Of a stretch of 64,000 bases of DNA, positions 54,614 through 63,213 are shown one piece after another. Each line of letters opens with the position of its first letter. Within the stretch, counting starts at the first letter, position 1. A program made the translations under genes and the position numbers. This DNA is from Ralstonia soli (lineage in GTDB: Bacteria; Pseudomonadota; Gammaproteobacteria; Burkholderiales; Burkholderiaceae): contig NZ_JAMXHT010000001.1 of NCBI RefSeq assembly GCF_023955655.1, positions 62,001 through 126,000 of the forward strand, read 5' to 3'. Under the pieces are notes generated by a model, which was given only the letters and a program-made list of their open reading frames with translations, had not been told where the DNA came from and did not search any database.

Positions 54614-55030
54614 CACCATTCCAGTGGAAACAACACACTGGTGTTCTTATCCTAAGCCCGCGTTGTCGGGTTGGTGCTCTTGGTCACAGTAGAGATACCG
54701 GTTCAGCAAAGGCCTGCATGAAAGCGAACAGCGGCTGTGCAGCAACGAGGCGTTCGATCCCTTGCCTCAAGACTCCGGCGGTAAGCCAGGGGTAGTCTAG
54801 AGTTGCATGAAGCAACTGAAGCGAGACAGCGTCCGTATCGGCCCATTCGTTCGATATGGATACGCGGCGATGCGATGTGGTACGAGCCGTCTTTTCCTTT
54901 GAGAAACGCCGCCGATAAAATCCGGTTCCTGACATGCATCGCGTGTGCGGCAGTCTCTCGCATTGCCACGAGCCAGTGAATCATTAGTGTGTAGCCCGCA
55001 AGTGCCAGCTTGTCGGCAACTTAGTAGGTC
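54614..55030. other. Intergenic stretch, probably decayed
   Basis: 417 bp without a supported gene. A minus-strand frame (54684-54935) has protein-like text near its end but nothing recognised. Confidence 0.35.
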
Positions 55031-55149
55031 CGACAAAGATCGTCCACTTTGACAAACTCGGAGACGGGCGTCCTCGCGATGCCTGTTGCCCTTTCAGCTT
55101 CCAAGGGGAAGTTTATGGGGCGGCGTTGATTGAGAATTTCCGAGGGGCG

Positions 55150-55525
55150 TCCGTTGCAGCAATTGAGCCATCGTGGATGGGGAGCATTCCGTCGGGCCAT
55201 CTCCTCGACGGACATCAAGGACTACAGTGCCTACCCCTCACTGGACGGCGATCTTGGCCCCCATACCGTTGGCCCAGAAACCGTCGATCTTTCCATCCTC
55301 CAGCGCCTTGGCTCCAGTTACGTCAAAGCTAGTACCAGCAGCCAGTGCTCCAAGTACGGGCGTGATTTGAGCTTCGTCGCGTTGGATGCCGATGCACCTT
55401 TTTGAGCAGTTGACGCAGGCCCAAATCAGCCCAAGGCGCTACCACAATACGCCGGCCTCGTACAACACTCAGATCGTTACGCTTGGCGCAGAGATCGGTC
55501 GGCGGCGTGCTGCCTCTTTTGTCAT
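55150..55525 (-). pseudogene. Wrecked homologue of the signal-less binding-fold protein
   Basis: The minus strand encodes R-N-D-L-S-V-V-R-G-R-R-I and A-P-W-A-D-L-G-L-R-Q-L-L-K-K, then in another frame K-A-L-E-D-G-K-I-D-G-F-W-A-N-G-M-G and, after an in-frame TGA near 55239, G-V-G-T-V-V-L-D-V-R-R-G-D-G-P. Each matches the protein at 4463-5398 almost residue for residue in the same order. Frameshifts and the stop show it is dead. Both ends are lost. Confidence 0.85.
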
Positions 55526-55598
55526 GTGTCAGACCATCTGCCCAAGAAAGAGGCGGCCCGCTACAAAAGAAGGTTGACGTTATCGTAGTTTGGTGCAT

Positions 55599-55615
55599 AC
55601 TGACTGGTCAGTTGA
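55599..55615. promoter_or_regulatory. Candidate TetR operator 1
   Basis: ACTGAC-TG-GTCAGT is a perfect palindrome (55599-55612) about 185-200 bp before the reductase gene. The 17-bp string 55599-55615 matches a second site at 57904-57920 at 13 positions. Confidence 0.5.
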
Positions 55616-55796
55616 AAAATAAGTCGTTACGGTACTAAGTCAGATGTAAAGCCGCTGCAAGGTTTCCAGTCTGGAGCTTGCTGCCATGCTTCCGGTGCCC
55701 CGGGTCTGTGTCGGGGGACTTAGTGACGTTTCGCTCGCTTTCCAGTGGTAACAGATAGCCCCAAGTCGTACAGCCAGCCTCTTGGCTTTGTATTTC

Positions 55797-57137
55797 ATGA
55801 AAATTGTTAATGTACTCAACGGCGCTGAATTTGAGGCGCATGGTGACGTTGACGTTGTAAGTGCGTCCATCCAGGCGCACTGCACGGTCAGTCATTCTTG
55901 CCGTCGCGGAGTCTGTGGGCAGTGCGCAGGCCTGGTGCGAGATGGTGCGTTTTCGAATGGCATCGAGGGCACGACGCAAACTGTGTCACGTGATGGCAAG
56001 CCCGTCAGTGTGCTGATGTGTCAAACGTTCGCACGATCAGACTTGACGATTGAATGCGCTGACAATGACTCGGTTGCGCCAACGCGGGCCGTTCAGGTCA
56101 CCTCCATCGAATTCCCAACGCCTGAGGTGGCCGTCATCGATCTCCGCTTTATGGATGAGCGGCCTTTCGAATTCCAAGCAGGTCAGTTCGTTGCTATACG
56201 GTGGACTGGTGATCGTCAGAAGTACTTTTCGATCGCCAGCAACGCGAACGGTTCGAAGGGTATCCAGCTGCACATCAGACGCCAAGCTCATGGCGAGTTC
56301 ACGGGCTGGTTGTTTGAGGCGGCAAGAGCCGGCGATATCTTCGGTTTGGAAGGCCCTCTCGGACGTTTTACGTGGTCTACCCCGGATGCGCGACCCGTTG
56401 TCTTGATGGCGACGGGAACGGGATTCTCGCCCATTCAGTCTTTGGTCGAGACACACGAATTGTGGGCACGTCAATCTCCCGTCTATCTGTATTGGGGCGG
56501 ACAGACCGAGAACGACGTTTATCGTCCCGAAGTCGCACGCCAATGGTCAGCGATGGGCCGGAACTTCCACTTCATCCCGGTTGCTGCGGCTCCGCTCAGA
56601 GAGTGGGCTGGCCGCATAGGATATCTGCAGGAGTGCGTCGCCCAAGATCATCCGAATCTCACTGGATATGACGTGTATGCGTGTGGTTCGCCGATCATGA
56701 TTGCCCGAGCACAAGAGAGGCTCATCGGTGATCTTGGGCTTCCGAGTGAGCGCTTCTTCACGGACTCGTTTAATGTCACTCCGCCGCAAACGACTGGGTC
56801 GGGCAATCTGGTTGATTTCACAGTGAAATTTCAAGGTTCAGCGCAAGGTCGTATCCACGCCGAGGGCGGGAGAACGCTCCTGCAGGCCCTGATGCGAGCT
56901 GGTTTAGATCTGGACCACTATTGTGGAGGCGGCGCCGTATGCGGGACCTGTCGGGTCAGCGTGGAGCCAGCGTTGCTCGCGGGTATGAACGAAGCCGAAG
57001 CCGATCTTCTCGAATGCTTGCCGTCTACATGCGATGAGCACCGGCTTGCGTGTCAGTTCCAACTCAGCCAAGACATTGAGTCTCGAACCGTTTATTTGCC
57101 GGGTACACCTGGTCGAGTTTCCGCATTGGAGGACTGA
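55797..57137 (+). CDS. Oxidoreductase with two [2Fe-2S] ferredoxin domains flanking an FNR module
   Basis: About 446 residues. The N-terminal plant-type ferredoxin domain has C-R-R-G-V-C-G-Q-C and a fourth Cys in L-M-C-Q. The middle is a ferredoxin-NADP-reductase-like module: FAD segment K-Y-F-S-I-A-S, then NAD segment A-T-G-T-G-F-S-P-I. A second ferredoxin domain at the C-terminus has Y-C-G-G-G-A-V-C-G-T-C and the last Cys in R-L-A-C-Q. Most relatives have only one ferredoxin domain. It probably passes electrons from NADH to an oxygenase or desaturase, but no oxygenase gene is nearby. ATG 55797 and ATG 55782 are both possible. Confidence 0.82.
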   Translation: MKIVNVLNGAEFEAHGDVDVVSASIQAHCTVSHSCRRGVCGQCAGLVRDGAFSNGIEGTTQTVSRDGKPVSVLMCQTFARSDLTIECADNDSVAPTRAVQVTSIEFPTPEVAVIDLRFMDERPFEFQAGQFVAIRWTGDRQKYFSIASNANGSKGIQLHIRRQAHGEFTGWLFEAARAGDIFGLEGPLGRFTWSTPDARPVVLMATGTGFSPIQSLVETHELWARQSPVYLYWGGQTENDVYRPEVARQWSAMGRNFHFIPVAAAPLREWAGRIGYLQECVAQDHPNLTGYDVYACGSPIMIARAQERLIGDLGLPSERFFTDSFNVTPPQTTGSGNLVDFTVKFQGSAQGRIHAEGGRTLLQALMRAGLDLDHYCGGGAVCGTCRVSVEPALLAGMNEAEADLLECLPSTCDEHRLACQFQLSQDIESRTVYLPGTPGRVSALED

Positions 57138-57138
57138 A

Positions 57139-57798
57139 ATGGACAATGAGCAGAGTCAACGCGAGTATGTCGGCAAAGCCTTTACATCGGAAGGTATGCT
57201 CGAAGCTCGTCGGAGAACGTGGCTTGCCGTAGATGACATCGCAGAGGCGATCAAGCCCGGTATGACCGAACCGCAGGCAACCCAACTAGTAAGGAAGATG
57301 CTCAAAGAGCGTGGACTCTTGCAGGGCTGGCACGCTATCTGTGTTCGCTTCGGCTGCAACACAATGCTCGAGTACGGCGCACCATCGAAGCCTGACGTTG
57401 TGCTTGGTGAAAACGACATTTTCACTCTTGATCTCGGCCCGCTCTGGGATGGGTATGAGGCAGATTCTGGTGCTACGTTCGTTGTTGGCAGCGACCCGGA
57501 AATGTTGCGAGCTAAGACCGACGTCAAAGTTCTGTGGAGCCGAGTGCGTGACGTATGGCGGGAGCGTGCACTGACTGGAGCCGGTCTCTATGAATTTGCT
57601 GCCGAGGAGGCGGAAAAGCTGGGCTGGGTGTTTAACCCGATCATGTCCGGCCATAGGGTCGGCGACTTTCCGCATCAATATCAGGGGACACTCCGATCGA
57701 TGGATGGTATTCCTAGCCCGCATCTCTGGATTCTTGAGATCCTTATCAGGCATAAAACGCTCCCGTTCGGTGCGTACTTCGAAGACTTATTGACCTAG
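57139..57798 (+). CDS. M24 family (aminopeptidase P-like) metalloprotein, short
   Basis: A 219-residue M24 pita-bread protein. Metal-ligand candidates are Asp in D-L-G-P-L-W-D-G-Y, Asp in E-A-D-S-G-A-T-F, His in S-G-H-R-V-G-D-F-P-H, Glu in W-I-L-E-I-L, and Glu in A-Y-F-E-D-L-L at the very end. It has no N-terminal creatinase-like domain and stops right after the last ligand. The ATG at 57139 lies 1 bp after the reductase stop, with GGAGGAC as ribosome site, so the genes are coupled. A hydrolase on a non-peptide substrate is as likely as a peptidase. Confidence 0.8.
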   Translation: MDNEQSQREYVGKAFTSEGMLEARRRTWLAVDDIAEAIKPGMTEPQATQLVRKMLKERGLLQGWHAICVRFGCNTMLEYGAPSKPDVVLGENDIFTLDLGPLWDGYEADSGATFVVGSDPEMLRAKTDVKVLWSRVRDVWRERALTGAGLYEFAAEEAEKLGWVFNPIMSGHRVGDFPHQYQGTLRSMDGIPSPHLWILEILIRHKTLPFGAYFEDLLT

Positions 57799-57903
57799 TG
57801 CCTATGCTCAATGTACCGGTGGAAGAAGCGGAAAAGGGCGTGGATTTCATCCTCGGTAGGTGGCGTGTGTCGTTCCTTTGATGTAAGTGGGACGGACGAA
57901 AGT

Positions 57904-57920
57904 ATTGACTGGTCGGTCAA
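57904..57920. promoter_or_regulatory. Candidate TetR operator 2
   Basis: ATTGACTGGTCGGTCAA has TTGAC/GTCAA arms and shares 13 of 17 positions with the site at 55599-55615. It is 67 bp before the thioesterase start. Confidence 0.5.
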
Positions 57921-57986
57921 AAAAAAAGACAATATACGCATGCCTTTGCGATGCGAAGGCGGTAGCGCGTTCATCGAGGGTGATGA

Positions 57987-58421
57987 GTGGGAATCGCAAC
58001 TTTCAATGGTGTTGTTTACCCTTCGCAGACAGATGCGATGGGGCACTTGACGGTCCAGTACTACGTCGCTGCGTTTGATCAAGCTATGTGGCATCTTGTG
58101 TCCCACCTCGGGTACGACCCTGAGTGGCGGGATTCACGACATGAGGGTTGGGCAGATGTACGTTACGAGATTGATTTCCAGTCGGAACTTCGAGTCGGTG
58201 ATCTCTATATTGTCGAAAGCGAAGTTGTCGACGTAGGTAAAAGCTCGCTCAAGTCGAGACATCAGCTGCGTGCTCGAAGTGGGGCGGTGAGTGCTGAACT
58301 CTTGATGACATCAGTCTACTTTCATCTGAAAGACAGGAAGAGTATTCCGATACCTGATTCGGTTCGGCGAGCCGCCCGCGCTCTTGTAGAATCATCCGGT
58401 GCGATGGATGTCTCCGAGTGA
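57987..58421 (+). CDS. Acyl-CoA thioesterase (4HBT hotdog family)
   Basis: A 144-residue hotdog-fold protein. The 4HBT signature Y-P-S-Q-T-D-A-M-G-H-L-T-V-Q-Y-Y-V is near residues 11-27, with an active-site Asp. The start is a GTG at 57987 with GAGGGTGAT upstream. It hydrolyses an acyl-CoA; the substrate is unknown. It lies 189 bp after the M24 gene, behind a predicted TetR operator, and 49 bp before the TetR gene. Confidence 0.8.
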   Translation: MGIATFNGVVYPSQTDAMGHLTVQYYVAAFDQAMWHLVSHLGYDPEWRDSRHEGWADVRYEIDFQSELRVGDLYIVESEVVDVGKSSLKSRHQLRARSGAVSAELLMTSVYFHLKDRKSIPIPDSVRRAARALVESSGAMDVSE

Positions 58422-58469
58422 TTCACGGTGCTCGTTGCTTGAACTAAATGCTGATTGTGAGGAAAGCGA

Positions 58470-59156
58470 ATGAAGATCGATCGAAGAGAGCAGCTTAAGG
58501 CTAAAAAGCAGGCGTACGTGCAGGATGAGATTATCGCTTCAGCCGTGGTCTTGTTTGCGGAGCGCGGTTTTCGTGCTGTCACGATCGATGACGTTGCGTC
58601 GAATCTAGGCTATACGAAGTCTGTGGTCTATTACTATTTCGACAGCAAGAACGAGATTTTGTGGCAGATTTTTAATCGTATTTACGATAGTTACTTCGCA
58701 ATGATTTCGTCAGTTGTTGCGAAGGGGTTGCCGCCTGAGCTCGCACTAAGGGAGCTTTTGAAAGGTCATGCGCTCCTCGTCATGGAGCGCCGAGACTGGA
58801 CTGCAATCTACAATCGCGAAGAGAGCGAGTTGGACGAGAAGCAGTTGAAATTGCACATCCAACGCCGGCGTGAATACGATGCCACCATCACTGGTGTTTA
58901 CAAGGACGGTGTAAAAAGTGGAGTATTTCGCGACATTCCCCCGAATATTGCGATTGCTGGATTTCTTGGGATGTGCAATTCGTTGTACCGCTGGTATAAT
59001 GAGCAAGGCCCGATTCCTGCCTCGGAGATTGCTGAATATTACGTAGATATCTTGGCCAGCGGTTACATGGCGACCCAAAAGGCGACAAAGTTAGTCGCGA
59101 ACAAAACAATCGCGCGCAAGACGGCGATGAGGGTCATTAAGGCTACTACTGCGTGA
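58470..59156 (+). CDS. TetR family transcriptional regulator
   Basis: A 228-residue TetR protein. The helix-turn-helix is at about residues 19-65 (I-I-A-S-A-V-V-L-F-A-E-R-G-F, T-I-D-D-V-A-S-N-L-G-Y-T-K-S-V-V-Y-Y-Y-F). The ligand domain that follows resembles the KstR2/fatty-acyl type in length, and the last 20 residues are Lys/Arg/Thr-rich. ATG 58470 follows GAGGAAAGCG. It closes the cluster that starts at 55797 and is the likely protein for the two palindromes there, with an acyl-CoA as possible effector. Confidence 0.87.
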   Translation: MKIDRREQLKAKKQAYVQDEIIASAVVLFAERGFRAVTIDDVASNLGYTKSVVYYYFDSKNEILWQIFNRIYDSYFAMISSVVAKGLPPELALRELLKGHALLVMERRDWTAIYNREESELDEKQLKLHIQRRREYDATITGVYKDGVKSGVFRDIPPNIAIAGFLGMCNSLYRWYNEQGPIPASEIAEYYVDILASGYMATQKATKLVANKTIARKTAMRVIKATTA

Positions 59157-59590
59157 TATATGTGATATAAGGCGCGCTTGGATAGGTTTGTCTGGCGGTG
59201 GCGTACTAGTTGCGAGAGGCGTGAGCGCAGAGGCATCGGACTCCAAATCGACCTCCTTTATTTAATTCCCTGTTCTTCCGTCATAAGCGTCGGCTATTGG
59301 CCGTGTGCCCGTCATTTTCGCCGACCCGAAAGGGGTTGGCGATGCCCCAGATACTCGCGTTTGTCTCGATTATTATCCGCAGTCAGAACACACACGCAAA
59401 TGAAACCGCTAGAGTTGATTTTCGGTGAGCTATTGCGTTGAGTGGATGGGCGCCAGCTAGAACCTATGGAATCCTGAACTGCCTTGACTGTGAGCTCGAC
59501 TATTCGATGTCGGCGCTGGCTTAGTGCGCTGCTCGCCGAAAGAGAAGCTAGCTCCGAGTTTGAGGCGAGGCATGCCACCATTTTTTGAGA
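59157..59590. other. Intergenic stretch, no gene
   Basis: 434 bp between convergent genes. No supported gene or terminator was seen. Confidence 0.4.
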
Positions 59591-59945
59591 TCAACTCCCC
59601 ACCGCCCGCTTTAACGCGGATATCGAATCTTGAACATAGGCGCGGGTGACTTGGGCGGACTCGATCAGATGGAAGCCGTGTGGGGCACCCGGATAGATGT
59701 GAAGCTCGGTCGGCACGCCCGCAAGTATCAATCGACGAGCATAGTCCATGTTCTCTAAGAGAAATAGGTCTAGTGCCCCGCAAGCTATGAAGGTTGGTGG
59801 GAGACCCTCTACATTCTCGGCGCGTGCGGCAGCGGCGTAGGGTGAAACATCAGTGCCACCGGGAAGTCCTCCAAGGAGGGAAGTCCATCCGAAAAGGTTG
59901 GCCTCGGGTGTCCAACGGAACGGACCTAGATAGTCGCCCCTGAAC
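59591..59945 (-). pseudogene. Alpha/beta hydrolase (HSL family), 3' end only
   Basis: About 115 C-terminal residues of a hormone-sensitive-lipase-type esterase: S-P-Y-A-A-A-A-R-A-E-N-V-E-G-L-P-P-T-F-I, G-A-L-D-L-F with the catalytic Asp, and P-G-A-P-H-G-F-H with the catalytic His. The nucleophile half is missing: the frame runs straight into the IS5-type element at about 59940. So the gene was cut by that insertion or by a later deletion. Confidence 0.75.
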
Positions 59946-61233
59946 AATCCGCAGAGCCTTGAAGCACAAGGCTTTGCAGTGGAAACGGTATTGTCGGAAG
60001 TGCAGGAGACGTGCATATTGGCGCAGTCATCCTGCAAATTCCGACGAGGTTTGGATGGGTCCGAAGGAGCCTGTGGCGGCCAGCAAGGAGTTGTTCCGGC
60101 AACCGCTGCGCGAGCAGATCAATCTGAAGCATCCGCTGGTGCGCCTGGCCGATCTGATCGATTGGCAGCGACTGAGCATGGCGATGAGCGAGAGCTTTGT
60201 GTCCAAGCGTGGACGCCCGGCCACCTCGCCGCGGCTAATCGCCGGCCTGCTGTACTTGCAACACGCGTTCGATCTGTCCGATGAAGAAGTCGTCTGGCAC
60301 TGGGTCGAGAACCCGTACTGGCAGGTGTTCACGGGTGAGACGTACCTACAGACTGAGCCGCCGATCGCCCCATCGAGTCTGACGCGCTGGCGTAAGCGAT
60401 TGGGAGAAGCAGGCGTGGAAGAGCTGCTGGCCGAGACGATCGAAGCGGCCAAGCGCGCAGAGGTGATCAAGCCCTCCAGCATCAAACGCGTGATCGTCGA
60501 CACGACGGTGATGCAGAAGGCGATTGCGCATCCGACCGATTCGCGCTTGCTGGAGCGCTGCCGCGAGCATCTGGTGAAGGCGGCAGCCCAGCATGGGCTG
60601 AAGCTGCGACAGAACTAATTGGCCGCACCAAGCGGATTCTGTCGCAGAAGCAAAAAGACAAACACAAGCTCTACGCGCTGCATGCGCCGGAAGTGGAGTG
60701 CTTAGCCAAGGGCAAGGCCAGAACGCCGTACGAGTTCGGCGTCAAGGTGTCGATCACGACAACGCACAAGGAAGGGTTGGTGCTGGGCGCGCGCTCGATG
60801 CCGGGCAATCCGTATGACGGGCACACGCTGCACGAGGCGCTGGAGCAGGCGGAGATTCTGGGCGGGGTGAGGCCATAGATCGCAGTGGTTGATCGTGGCT
60901 ATCGGGGCGTGGAGGTCGAGGGCGTGAAGATCTACCACCCAGGCCTGCGTCGCGGCATCACGCGTGGCTTGCGCGCAATGATCCGGCGGCGCAGCGCCAT
61001 CGAACCGGCCATCGGCCACATGAAAGCGGACGGCAAGCTCGATCGGAACTGGCTCAAAGGCGCGTTGGGTGATGCGATGCATGCGGTGCTGTGCGGCGCC
61101 GGCCACAACCTGCGCATGATCCTCAGGAAGCCGCGGCTTCTTTATGCCCTTGTTCTTGTTGTCCTGTGGAACCGCTGCGGCCCCGCCACGGCGATGGCAT
61201 GAGGCCGCGCAACGGGAAGAACGAATTGTTCAG
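59940..61233 (+). mobile_element. IS5-type insertion sequence, decayed
   Basis: Bounded by CTGAACAA (59940-59947) and TTGTTCAG (61226-61233), a short inverted pair taken as approximate ends, about 1.29 kb. It holds one broken transposase gene on the plus strand. No target duplication is visible, so either the limits are approximate or one flank was lost. Confidence 0.6.
60057..61202 (+). pseudogene. IS5-type transposase, broken
   Basis: First part M-G-P-K-E-P-V-A-A-S-K-E-L-F-R-Q-P-L-R-E to L-K-L-R-Q-N (60057-60618) ends at a stop. The reading then resumes in another frame at about 60612 (I-G-R-T-K-R-I-L-S-Q-K-Q-K), with some 90 central codons apparently deleted. A further in-frame TAG near 60876 replaces a codon in G-G-V-R-P-x-I-A-V-V-D-R-G-Y-R-G. 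The C-terminus has the IS5-like D-R-G-Y and I-E-P-A-I-G-H-M-K. At least two lesions, so it cannot move itself. Confidence 0.85.
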
Positions 61234-61307
61234 AGCCGACGCCTTAAGGGATAGCCGACCAAATTTAGGTTTTGCCAATCTCTGCGCACCTCACAGAGAG
61301 GGCACCC

Positions 61308-61859
61308 TTAATCCAACAGCCAGACCAAGTGAAGCAAGACGGTAGTCAGTAGTGCAAATGGAAGGGAAATCAGTGGCGCGAAGCCGACCACTGGGCCCAA
61401 CCTTACTGCCGAACTCTCGCTTGGAGTAACCGTCGGAAATTCAGAGCAGTTTGTTGCCTGCGTGGATTTCTCGGCTTCCGATTTGCTCTCACTGGGCACC
61501 CTTGGCGTTGCGCTTAGTTTTGCTGCGTACCCAACCTCGGACGAAGCGAATGAAGCCAACCCAGACGTATAACCCTGCGGTCCGCCGGACGCTACGCGAT
61601 AAAGCCGCGCAGCGCCGGTGACCTTCACGTCCCTGAAGGGCCACTTCTCCATTCGGCAATTGCCGCTTTGGGTCGGGTCCGGCTGTAGGGCTGGCGTTCT
61701 GCGGCCAGTGATGCCATAGCAATCAAGGCCGGCGGGAACCGGCCAGGAGCTGACGTCGGGAATGCAAACGCTTGCGAGCAGCGACCATGTGAGCTGGATG
61801 CTGGAGAAGGAATAGATGCAGATCGAAACAAGACCGTTCGCACCGACAAAGCGGATCAA
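61308..61859 (-). CDS. Hypothetical protein with terminal hydrophobic segment
   Basis: A 183-residue frame with a hydrophobic N-terminal stretch and a C-terminal segment (F-A-P-L-I-S-L-P-F-A-L-L-T-T-V-L-L-H-L-V) that could span the membrane. The middle is Ser/Pro-rich. No family recognised and no clear ribosome site. Could be a small membrane protein or a chance frame. Confidence 0.35.
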   Translation of the reverse strand: MIRFVGANGLVSICIYSFSSIQLTWSLLASVCIPDVSSWPVPAGLDCYGITGRRTPALQPDPTQSGNCRMEKWPFRDVKVTGAARLYRVASGGPQGYTSGLASFASSEVGYAAKLSATPRVPSESKSEAEKSTQATNCSEFPTVTPSESSAVRLGPVVGFAPLISLPFALLTTVLLHLVWLLD

Positions 61860-62202
61860 TTTAGGATCAGACGTAGATTCGTTTAGGCCGCGAGCTTATT
61901 GAGCGACTGATAGAAGAGGCTCATGCGATGGGATATTGCGAGATTAGGCTCGACGTGATGGAAAAATATGTATCCGCGCAGCAACTCTTTGCGCCCTTTG
62001 GTTTCGTCCCGGCCGAGCCAATTTCTTTCAATTCTGCGCCTGGAGCATCGTTCCTCGGACTCCACCTCTGACCCACTGGTTTGCAGGCCTTTCCCGCTTA
62101 ACTATTCTTCAGGGAAAGACCCGACTATCTCAATCGACGTTCGTTTTCGGGAAAGCTGTCCCACCAAAAACTTAGCCTATTCTTACAGATCTGCGCATCG
62201 CG
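61860..62202. other. Intergenic stretch
   Basis: 343 bp with only a weak 60-residue minus-strand frame (61883-62065). No function can be assigned. Confidence 0.35.
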
Positions 62203-63072
62203 TTATGCCCCCCCGTCCGAATCGGTAGGCGTATCTTCGAAAGCGGTGTTCGAGCCGCGCTCGCGCCAGGAATTCAGGTCGGCGTTGCGTGCCTTTACCG
62301 TGCGGTCCCAGTACTCATATGCATCGGTACCCAGCGGCAATCGAAGTGGCGGGGAATCGCTATCAGCAACAGCCAACATCAACTTGGCCGCCTTAGCTGG
62401 ATCACCCGGCTGCCTCCCGGATCGACCGTATAGGCCACTCTGGATAGGCGCGATGACAGAACGATATGGCTCCAGCTGCTGCGCGGGACGCATGTTTGCA
62501 TCACTAGCGAACTCCGTCCGGAAGTTTCCGGGCTCGATGAGGGTTACCCTAATACCCAAGGAAGCGACTTCATATGACAGTGCCTCGCTCCAGGCCTCAA
62601 GCGCGAACTTGCTAGCGCAGTAGGCGCCGAACCCGGCGACCACTATGAGCCCGCCAATGCTCGTCAGATTAATCACGTGGCCATGCCCTTGCGCACGCAT
62701 GTACGGCAAGACAGTCCGGGTAAGCTCGGCCGGTGCGAGGAAATTCACCTCCATCTGCTCGCGGAGCTGCTCAGGCGCGAACTCCTCAACTGCGCCGACT
62801 GAGCCTCGGCCTGCGATGTTCGCAAGCACGTCTATCCGACCGAAGCGGTTGATCGCTTCGTCAATCGCACGCGCTCGTCCAGCAGGATCGGTGACGTCCA
62901 ACTTAACGGGCAATGCTCGCTCTCCATGCTCGGCCGCCAGCGCCTCGAGGCGCTCGACACGTCGCGCGGCAAGTACGGCCCGATCCCCCCGCGCCAACGC
63001 TGCTTCCGCCAGCGCCTTGCCAAACCCTGAGGATGCCCCCGTAATAAACCAGACCTTGCCTTGATCTTTCAT
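62203..63072 (-). CDS. SDR family NAD(P)-dependent oxidoreductase
   Basis: A 289-residue classical SDR. The cofactor motif T-G-A-S-S-G-F-G is at residues 11-18, N-I-A-G follows in the middle, the catalytic Ser is in N-L-T-S-I-G-G, and Y-C-A-S-K is at about 156-160. The C-terminal tail (residues 225-289) is longer than the minimal fold. ATG 63072 is preceded by GGAGATTGAAATG-like sequence. It is divergent from the LysR gene at 63214, which is its probable regulator. Confidence 0.9.
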   Translation of the reverse strand: MKDQGKVWFITGASSGFGKALAEAALARGDRAVLAARRVERLEALAAEHGERALPVKLDVTDPAGRARAIDEAINRFGRIDVLANIAGRGSVGAVEEFAPEQLREQMEVNFLAPAELTRTVLPYMRAQGHGHVINLTSIGGLIVVAGFGAYCASKFALEAWSEALSYEVASLGIRVTLIEPGNFRTEFASDANMRPAQQLEPYRSVIAPIQSGLYGRSGRQPGDPAKAAKLMLAVADSDSPPLRLPLGTDAYEYWDRTVKARNADLNSWRERGSNTAFEDTPTDSDGGA

Positions 63073-63213
63073 TTCAATCTCCTGTCCGTAATGAAAAGTG
63101 TTGATTCCGTCGCAGGTTTGCGATGCTTTTCTTTGACAGGTAACACTGTAATCTACAAAGTAGGTTTTGATTAGCTGGTAGAATTTGAATGTTCCGATAA
63201 GCGGAGCTTCTTA

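Noticed and set aside
59940-61233. Target-site duplication for the IS5-type element.
   Set aside because: Flanks (CCC and AGC) do not match, so no duplication is claimed and the ends are approximate.
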